Shown in pieces: positions 52,101-61,100 of a stretch of DNA of 64,000 nucleotides. The translations under genes were made by a program, and so were the position numbers. This stretch comes from Setophaga petechia (lineage: Eukaryota; Chordata; Aves; Passeriformes; Parulidae): contig JANCRA010000030.1 in NCBI GenBank assembly GCA_024362935.1, positions 10,797,953 through 10,861,952 of the forward strand, read 5' to 3'. The notes beneath the pieces were generated by a model. It did no database searches and was not told the DNA's origin. It saw only the letters and a list, made by a program, of their open reading frames with translations. The first letter of the stretch is position 1. Each line of letters starts with the position of its first letter.

Positions 52101-55100
52101 GATCTCTGAACAGCATTTGACTTGCTCTGATGAAGTTGTCTCATGTTCCCTAATGCAAACACATTTTTAATAACATTTTAATATTTTTATACATCATTCC
52201 TGTGCATGTCAGCATAATCTTGAAAATGATGCTGAGAAATAATGAAAACCAAACTAACCCTTGTTCATGCCAGCTGACTGGAAAATCCTGCTAAGAGTGC
52301 TTTGTCTCCATGAAAGGCAAAATAACAAGAGTAGCAATCATGGTAACAGTATGCACTAGGAGTGGAGCCAGAAGAGTAAAGACAAGAGTTAGCAGTAGCA
52401 GATGACTTCACTTATTGGAAAAAAGGGGCAAAATAACTCAATCCCAAATGAATTTAAGTATTGGAATTTTGTTATCAGCAGTATCAGGCATAGCTTCCCC
52501 AGCTAATTGCTCAGCAGTCTGGTATGTCCATAAACATCCCTTGGTCTGTGCAGTTGTCATCAGTATCTCACTGCTAACCCTCCTTGGCATCCTTCTTGAC
52601 ATGGGCTCTCTTTTTCTCTTACTCCTTTACAGAAATGAGGTCATCTGCTCTATGCCCCGTAACTCGTGCTGACACTCACTGCACCCCAGATTTCTTGCTG
52701 AACTAAGTGTAGCCAGCTGAAGAGAACTCTATACACTTCACCATTCTTCTTCATAGACATTTGGCAGCAGAGCAGATACAAAGACTATGTAAAGATGTTT
52801 CAGTTCAGATTCTTATTACCTTAGCACAGGGCTAACAGAGCTAAACTGTATGGATTTCCTTCTCTTGCCTTGGAGAAAAGGAGGATGTAGAACTACATTG
52901 AAAATGGTCAGTCCAGCCATAATAATACCAGCACAGATGATATTTGTTTTCATCTGGTCCCACAAAGCATTCTGTTTTCTGCCGTGAGGATCTTCACTGA
53001 AGACACCTAACTGGGAATTTGAAAAAGTCACAGAATCACAGCATAGCTGGAAGAGACCACAGTGGGTCATCTAGTCCAAGCTCCCTGTTCAAATAGGGTC
53101 ATCCTACAGCACATGGCACAGGACTGTGTCAGATGGCTCTGGAATACCTCCAATGAAGGAAGCTCCACAAGCTCTCTCTAGGCAGTGTGTTCCAGTGGTC
53201 TGCCAATCTGGGTCCATTTCCTTCTTTTACAGGACTGATGCAAGCAATTGTGATTGCCATATGTAATAGCAAGGAAGCCAAGCTGGACTCTTGTCTTAAG
53301 TTCTAAGACTCTTACACCTATTTCCGCAAACTCTGTCACCCTTGACATGTCATAGCTTAAGCCTGGCAATATTATTTGTGAACTGAAATTTTAGTCCCCA
53401 ATATTATTTTTATATTATTCATTATATTCCCGAGTATTATATTATAATCTGAGATGTGGAGTCCTTTTAGACATGCTGCATAATTTGTTTCTGGGGGAGT
53501 GTTGCAGTTTATCAAACTTTTTCTGTTTAAAGCTGTCCAGGTAATAAAAGCTCTTACTTAAATCAAGCAATTATCATCTTTATAATGATCAATCTTTAGA
53601 TAGTTTTATGTTGCAATCGTATTAGAGTAAATTTCAGTCCATGCTCCCTAAAGAGAAGGAGAAAAAAAGGGAGTGTAGAGTGAAAAGTCTCAAACTATTA
53701 TTTCTTGCTAGATAACATCTCTTACTCTTTGTAGGTTTTAATAGTAACATTTGAAGCTACCTGGAGTCAAATCCAGCCAGCTTTGGTTTTGTAATAATTT
53801 GATTGTATCAGCACTGGACTTGTTATTGTGCTGTTCTTTCTGATAAAGTAATTTTGAAGGAGTCTCATGCTTTTGTTTTGTTGCATATCAATGCTTTGGA
53901 ACAAAATTAATCAAACTGCTTTCAGGTCTCTGATTCTCCACTGTGAAAAACTTAACCTTTAAACTATTATCTGTTACAAAATTTGACAGTTATTTCTACA
54001 TGTGGCACAATGTCTGTGTGAAAAAGCACTGCACTATACTGATAATCCTCTAGGGCTTTAAGATTGCTACTATTTCACAGGCTGTGGTTTCAATAACTTG
54101 TTAAAAATCATACTTCAGTAGCATTCAGTGAACTTAAAAGAACTTAATGTTATCGACTTGAAAAAAAACCTAATGTAAATCAAGATTGAGAACTGGCATC
54201 AGAAACATCTGAATGACACAGCAGGAAGCAATATAAAAATGAACAAATCCTGCAACCAAATTAAGGGACAAGCCTCAGAGTGGGCATATTAATGCTGAAG
54301 TTTATGCTGAGTTTCAGATTAAACTCTTGCTGATAAATGCTCACAATTTCCAGAGAAATTCTGTTTTAGCTGCTACTGTCTTTATCCTGGGTTTCAGTTC
54401 CAAAATGTTTTAAGGTTCTTAGCAGGTAATAAATACCTCAATAGTCCTAAGTATTTTCCTGTTCACAAGTGGGAAAGTATCTGATGGAAAGGCACTACAA
54501 AGAAAGCATGTAGAGCAAACTCCTTTTTTGGGAACCTAGTCCATCAGAAGAACTGGAAGTTTTCAAACTAAAGAACTTGTAATCATTTCTGAAACTTCTG
54601 AAGACATTTGTTTTGTCTCTGCATAAATTTTAATTTGTAAAGAAAATCCATGGTAAAAGACTTTAGTGAAATGTATGTTCTTGCTGCTAATGCAACAGAT
54701 AAGATTTTTCAGACCTAATGGTGAATTATGAATCCATACAGTTTTTACATTAAACTAGGCAACACATAATTGCATTCATAGTCATACTTTTTCTTGTCCT
54801 AATTTGTGCTTCACCTCCATGGCAGAAATGGAAGATGAACTGCTTTGGTTTTAGGGAAGAAACTTCCAGTGTTGTGTTACAGCCCAAATGCATCAAAATT
54901 TTAGTTGTATGTGCAGCAAGAACGTTGTACTGGGCCCTCTCCAACATCCCAGATAGGCGTCTTTAGGTGAATCTCTGGATGAAGTAATGACTGAAAGTCA
55001 TTTTTTAAAACTGCACATGGCCATTAGGTATAAGACCTTCTCTGCATATGCCAGTGACTGATGCTATGACTGTTGTGTTTCACAAATTTACAGTTGTGTG

Positions 55101-58100
55101 GTGGTAGCAAAGATGGACAGGCAAAAATGCTGTCCTGATGATATATATGAATGAGGCAGGAAACATGCTTAAAAACTGCTTTATCTTTGTTCTCCCACTA
55201 AATTGATGGTCTGATGAATAATACTACTGACGGTTCCTCTAACAAACTTGTCCCTCCTCTCTGTATTGCTAAAAGAAGTTGTGTCTTTTTTGTTTGTCTT
55301 GGGGCTCCCTTCATTATTAATTAAGCAGCATAATGAACTGTTTGCTCAAATGTGCAGAATATTGTGGATTAAATAATTCCCCTTACTGCTAGGGAAAGCC
55401 CTTTGCAATTTTTCATAGTTAGAATCCAGTTCACAGTGAAATTCCAGAGTCTGGGCTATGGTGAAATAAAAAGACAAATAATTTGGAATTAATTTCTTTG
55501 TTTCCTACAACTTGACATAAGTCTATATTGCAGAGTGAGTATGGGCAGGAAAGCATCTTGCGTTTATTTGGGGGGTTTTTTGCCTCTTACTGGGACAAAC
55601 TCATTAGTGGTTCTCCTGTTTCTTCTTGTGTCTCATGAATCCTCAGTTCAAGACAGAAGAAGATGATACCTTCCTTCAGGGTGCTTCAGGGTAGAGAGAG
55701 CAGCCTGTATAACAAATACAAACAGAATGTCTCAAGTAAGGAGAGACCTCTAAGGATCATTGAGTCCAACTTCCTGCTCCTTGCAGGGCTCCGTAAAACT
55801 AATTGTATGACTAAGAGTGTTGTGATATAACCAGACTCACCTTGTACTCTGACAGTCTTGGTGCCATGACCACTTCCCTGGGAAGTTTTGTCTCCCAGAA
55901 CCATTTCTGTTAGAAGTTTGTGTTCATCCTGTTGTCAGACTGTGCTGTGGAATGTTGGTGTTTTGGATTGGTTTTGAGGTTTGTTTTTTTTTCTGTTTCA
56001 GTTTATTACTTATTTGATGCCAGACATTTTTGTAAAGATTCTGATGATGATTGTACATGGCTTTTCACATCACAAAGTTTCTTCTTGTGTCAACCTCTTA
56101 ATGAGTGGTTTTGGTAAGAGTCCAGAAGCTGACTAAGCTGAGGTTGCTGGAACCTCCAAGAAGGGATTTTTGTAATGTAGAGGAAAGTCTGTTCTGCTAG
56201 TACCTGGACTGTCCCAAGGAGAAAGATATGGGGCAGATGGCGACTTTGATGACCACTGTTCCCACTTTGATCACAAGCACCAATGCCATAACTAAGTGTT
56301 TAAAAGTGAAATCTCAGCTGTTTGGTGTGAAGCCAAGAAGAGCCTGGCATTTACTGAGGATGATGATAGTCCTTGTTTTCCACTGTATTGCAAAGGTCAC
56401 TGCCTACTTTTTGTGAATAGCATTGAGGAGCTGGTACAAAACCATGTTTTCTGTGAGGCCTCATAAAATCTGTAAATGGAGAGGAAGAATGATCACAGTG
56501 AGACATCTCTAGAGCTCATAGATGTTTGAGGAGTAATGCATCTGTCCATCCATTAGGTATATGAAGAGCCCTTGGGTTTTCTTACATGCTCAAGCTGCGA
56601 GTCAGTATGAGTAGATAGTTTACAGTTTATTCACAACATGAAGTTGTGAACAAAATTCAAAACACATGTGAACGTTCCTGTTCACACCTGAAGTACAAAC
56701 CAACTTTATGGCTCTGCATATTACACTTTGGTGCACCCAGCTGTTGTAAGGATGCCAAGAGTTTCTGTAGTTCATTGTCAAAAGTATGAGCAAAACTATT
56801 TTTAAAATTACTTCAGGGAGTTCAAGATTATGGAGATGAATTTATAACAAAAATGGATGGTGTAACCCCAATGGGCAAGAAACAGTGCTTCAAAAATGGT
56901 GCCATTTGATTATCTGTAAAAATTAATTTTAATCAGTTCCTAAACATGCCATTGAAATTTCTGGGATTTGCATCAGTCCAGTGTTAAATAATCTCTGTCT
57001 TTTAGGTCCATCTGACATGTCAGCAATTATGAAATTCAGCAGGAGACCCACATGTCCTGATGCCTCAGTTGCAGCAAGTCTACCTACGCCTCCTGTACCA
57101 AGGCACCGGAAGAGTCACAGCCTAGGAAACAAGTGTGTAATCACAGCTGTCTCATGCTCAGGCAGTTACATGTGTCACAAAAATTTAAGATAGTAGCAGA
57201 GAACATGCTAGTATTTGTCCTTTCCATTTCTTGTATTGCAAAAGTGTTTCAGGCTCTAGTACGTATTCCCCAGGTTTTCTCTTGACACTTTTGTTATTTT
57301 TGCTGACTATTCTCTGCTAGCACCAGGCGCTGGCAATACTTGAAAGCTGCTTATCCGCTTATGGTCTGTGGATTCCTGGTGTGTCTCCTTTTTCTAGGTT
57401 TCTGCTTTTGCTGCCACCAAGGATGTTCACGTTTTGTACGGAGAAGTCAAAACATTTACAACTTCCCAGCTACAGAAATTTAGCAATTGTTGCTGACAAA
57501 GAGAAGTAAAATCTGAAACACATTTTGATAGTAAAGGAGCACATGTACAGTACGTGGTGGCGTATAATTGCCTGCTCCTTAGTAACCTGCTGATGAGGCA
57601 GAGGCTTAGTGGAAATAGTGCGAGCCAAGGGTTGCTGTTAGATGACATAAGAGGGGTTTCACGTTTTTCTCTTCTTCCACGTTCCAGTATGATGTGCCAG
57701 TTGAGCGTCGTGGAGAGCAAAAGCGCCACCTTTCCGACGGAGCGGCCGCGGCACCTGCTGGACGACAGCGTGCTGGAGTGCCACAGCCCGGCGCGCGGCC
57801 CCGCGCCCGGCGCGCGCCTCGCCAACGGCCTCTCCGCAGGTACGGCTGGGCAGGGCGCTGAGACCCACAGGGCTCTGAGAGCAAAGAGTTAGGAGGATCA
57901 TTAGTTCCCTTGCAAAGACTGATTGTTTTCATGGATGGAAGTAGATCAGAACTGCTACCTGGTCAGTGTCACATCAGCTTTCCTTGATTATCCACTGATG
58001 CTTTTGGTAAAAGTGGCATGAAAGAAGATTGGTTTTGTAGATGCTCGCTGTGTGACACAAATTGTTTGTCAGCTTTTACCAGGGGGAAAGTGGACATGTA

Positions 58101-61100
58101 TTTTAAAAGCTACCTTTACACAAATAAAGCTTTAATTTTAACTATATGTTTTAGAAGATGGGGGATTTGTTTGGTAGTACTCTCTAAGACTTATAAAGAA
58201 ACGTAAAATGAACACATTATGGTATTATAATTAATAAAGAAATTATTATAATATCAAAAAAGTGATCAAGAGTCTGTGTTCTAAGCAAGAGAAAGCTACC
58301 TTTTAAGAAACTCAGGCAATTTCTAGACTAAGAAATTGACTGTGAAAGATAGCATGTTACTTGACCAAGAGCTGGACACTGAGATGATCTTTTCACTTCT
58401 GAAAATACAGGAACAGCTCAGTGTGTTAAAACTGAGCATTAGAAGATCAGTCCTGGGCAAATTAAAACTGTGAGCTAAATGGCTGTGCCAGAAAAGGAGG
58501 GACAAATGGGTGATGGGCTTGAAGGAGAGAGAGGAACTTGAGTTATGAATACCATCACATATGTATATATTTTAATAATTCCTAGCAGCAGCAGGCAGCT
58601 GACATATCCTCTATTAGAGGTGTGTTTGCTTCTTGAAAATATACCGTGATACCATATCTAATAACTTCAATTGACTTATGGATATTGTGCTAGAAATATT
58701 GTCTTACAAAGGAGCTGGATTTTATGTACCTGAAGTTCCCAGGTTCTGAAGTAGAAGCATGATGAAAATAAAAGTAATGGTATTAAAACACAGCAATAAT
58801 ATGAGTTAAGAGTGAGATACTGTAAATGGAGAGGCTCATGTAAGCCTCTTCCAACTAAAGATTTTACCATGAACTCTAAATACTTCTTCAAAACATGATT
58901 TGAGTAAGTGGTGTCCACAGTACTATACAAAAGAATATTCTGGTGATCCACATACATTGGCTTTGTATTTTCCCATGGGTGGTTTTCTTACTCCTTCTCT
59001 GTACTACTCTCTTTCTAGATAGCAGTGAAAGCTCAGAATTTAGTGAGGAGCTGCCGTCAGGGCTTGAAAGGTGAGTTAGTCTTCATGTACACTCACTGAG
59101 CACTCTACAGACTTAGCTAAGAAATTCACAAATGATCCCTAACATAGGTAAGCCCTAAATCAATAGTTATTTTTATCAAATTCTTGATTAGTTAGGAAAA
59201 AATGGCAAACATCTTGAAATTAAACACTGTAAAGGTGTTGGACCTGAAAAGGTTAGGAGCTATCTCTGTCATATTTCCCAAACCCTAAAGAATACCCCTC
59301 ATCAGATATTTGCATTCACAAACAGGGGTCGTTTATATGCCACGCTGGGGCCTAACTGGAGGGTACCACTCAGGAATTCTCCTCGGAGTCGAAGCTGTGT
59401 CTACAGGTACAGTTCAGGATCTGCCTCTTTCATTGTATGGGGGCTAAACTTCAATTTGGGTCTTTACGCTTTCCTAGTGTAATGTATTGTGGGTCCAAAT
59501 ATCCTTATATGACCATGACAATTTACAAAGTCTCCCCCTCCTGCTTGTAAGAACTCCTGTTAATGGTAAAGCAGGGTTATGGCTCATTCAGATGAAATTC
59601 AGTTTAGCTGTTGATTTAACTAATGTTGTCTGGCTTCCATTTTGCAGAAAACTAGGCTTTACTTAGAGTTTTATGAAACCTTTGTGGAAGCAGGTTTGTC
59701 ATGAGGGCCATCTTAGACTCCCATTACAAGTGATGATCTTAGAAGGATACCTTCTTGACCCTTTCCCACAATCTATTTCCTGACTTACCAGACAGCCACC
59801 CATAATATCTGTCTGTGTCTGTGTGGTGTGTTGATTTTGTTCAGTAAAAGGGTATGACCTTGGACCTCAAGTAAGAGAGGGAACATCCACAAGCCATTAT
59901 GTAGCAGGGGCTCACAATGTTGCTAGTCACTAAGAAGTGGACTTTCTAGAAGCAGGAAATCCATTTACAGATCTAAGAGGGGTGACACTGAAAATTTTAT
60001 ATAGTTTGAGGAATAAAAATCATTCCTTGCGGGTATGCCTGACCTGAACTTGATAAATTCTGTGATGCTGCCAAATGAAGACATATGTTTGAACAGTTAA
60101 GAAAATAGGGCCCTGAATCAATATTCTGCAGATACTGTGATTTAGTTGCAGTTTAAATCCAGTCAGATTTTATTTTGTTTAAATTAGTTTGCTTCAGTCA
60201 TTGTAGAAGTTATCAGTATAATGTATAAATTACAGCTGCCTTACTAGATTATATTGCTTACTTAACATCTTTATTCTGCTCAAATACATAGAGGAATGCT
60301 TTGTCTCTCCAGCCCAACAGGTGCATGCAGCTGCACAGCAGGTGGTCCCACAGGAGTCATTACCATGGAAGGGCCTTTAAGAAGAAAAACATTGCTCAAA
60401 GAGGGCAAGAAACCTACTGTAAGTAATTCTAATTATAATTATTCCTGTGGTCATAGTTCATTCGTGGCTGGTTTAATTTTCAGAATTATATTAAACCTGC
60501 AGCTTGATACCACACAAAATAAAGGTTTTATCAATTGTAATTTTCTGATCAAAGTTATAACCAGGGTGTAACAAGGTTGTAACCTTTGTGTGTCATTTGA
60601 TATACAGCAGTTTGCAGGTCATGTTCCTAGCTGTGACAGCAGAGCAGGAGTGAAGCAATTGTGTAACTAGCAAGCAGTGTTGTGAGGGCAGAAATAAATC
60701 TTGTGGCACTGCCAGGTGACCCAGAGCATCCTGATACTTTCCAGCTAAATAAGCCTGACAAAGGCAGATATTGCAAGATGGACAATGTCTGCATTACATT
60801 TCTGTGACAGGAAGTAGATTAATATCTATTAATGAGCTTGTAGATTACAGAACTTGCAGTGGCACTCATAAAAGACTGAACAGGGAGCTCTTCAGTACAG
60901 AATTTTCAAGGGAGGGTACAAATTCAATTGAATATATTTCTACAATATATTTTGGTGCTTTTGAGATATCATATTAAAATGGAAAGGCTGCAGGGCAGTC
61001 CCCATAGCACCAAAGTCATGGCAATTCATAGTTAACCTGAATTCAAGGGTTTCACATGGTTCTAGTCCTATGCATTTGATAATTTATTTGCTTTCTGTAG

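Larger units (their letters stand above)
45592..57005 (+). other. RALGPS1: RALGPS1 intron 7 (window numbering)
   Basis: 11,414 bases with (GA)18, a polypyrimidine tract, a GT-rich run and two CR1 fragments (53036, 55735). The open frames here lack splice context and similarity. Confidence 0.85.

Noticed and set aside
60771..60977. Open frame of 68 aa overlapping the duplicated piece
   Set aside because: It lies in copied intron sequence in a frame unrelated to the PH domain, and its counterpart in the parent copy is noncoding.
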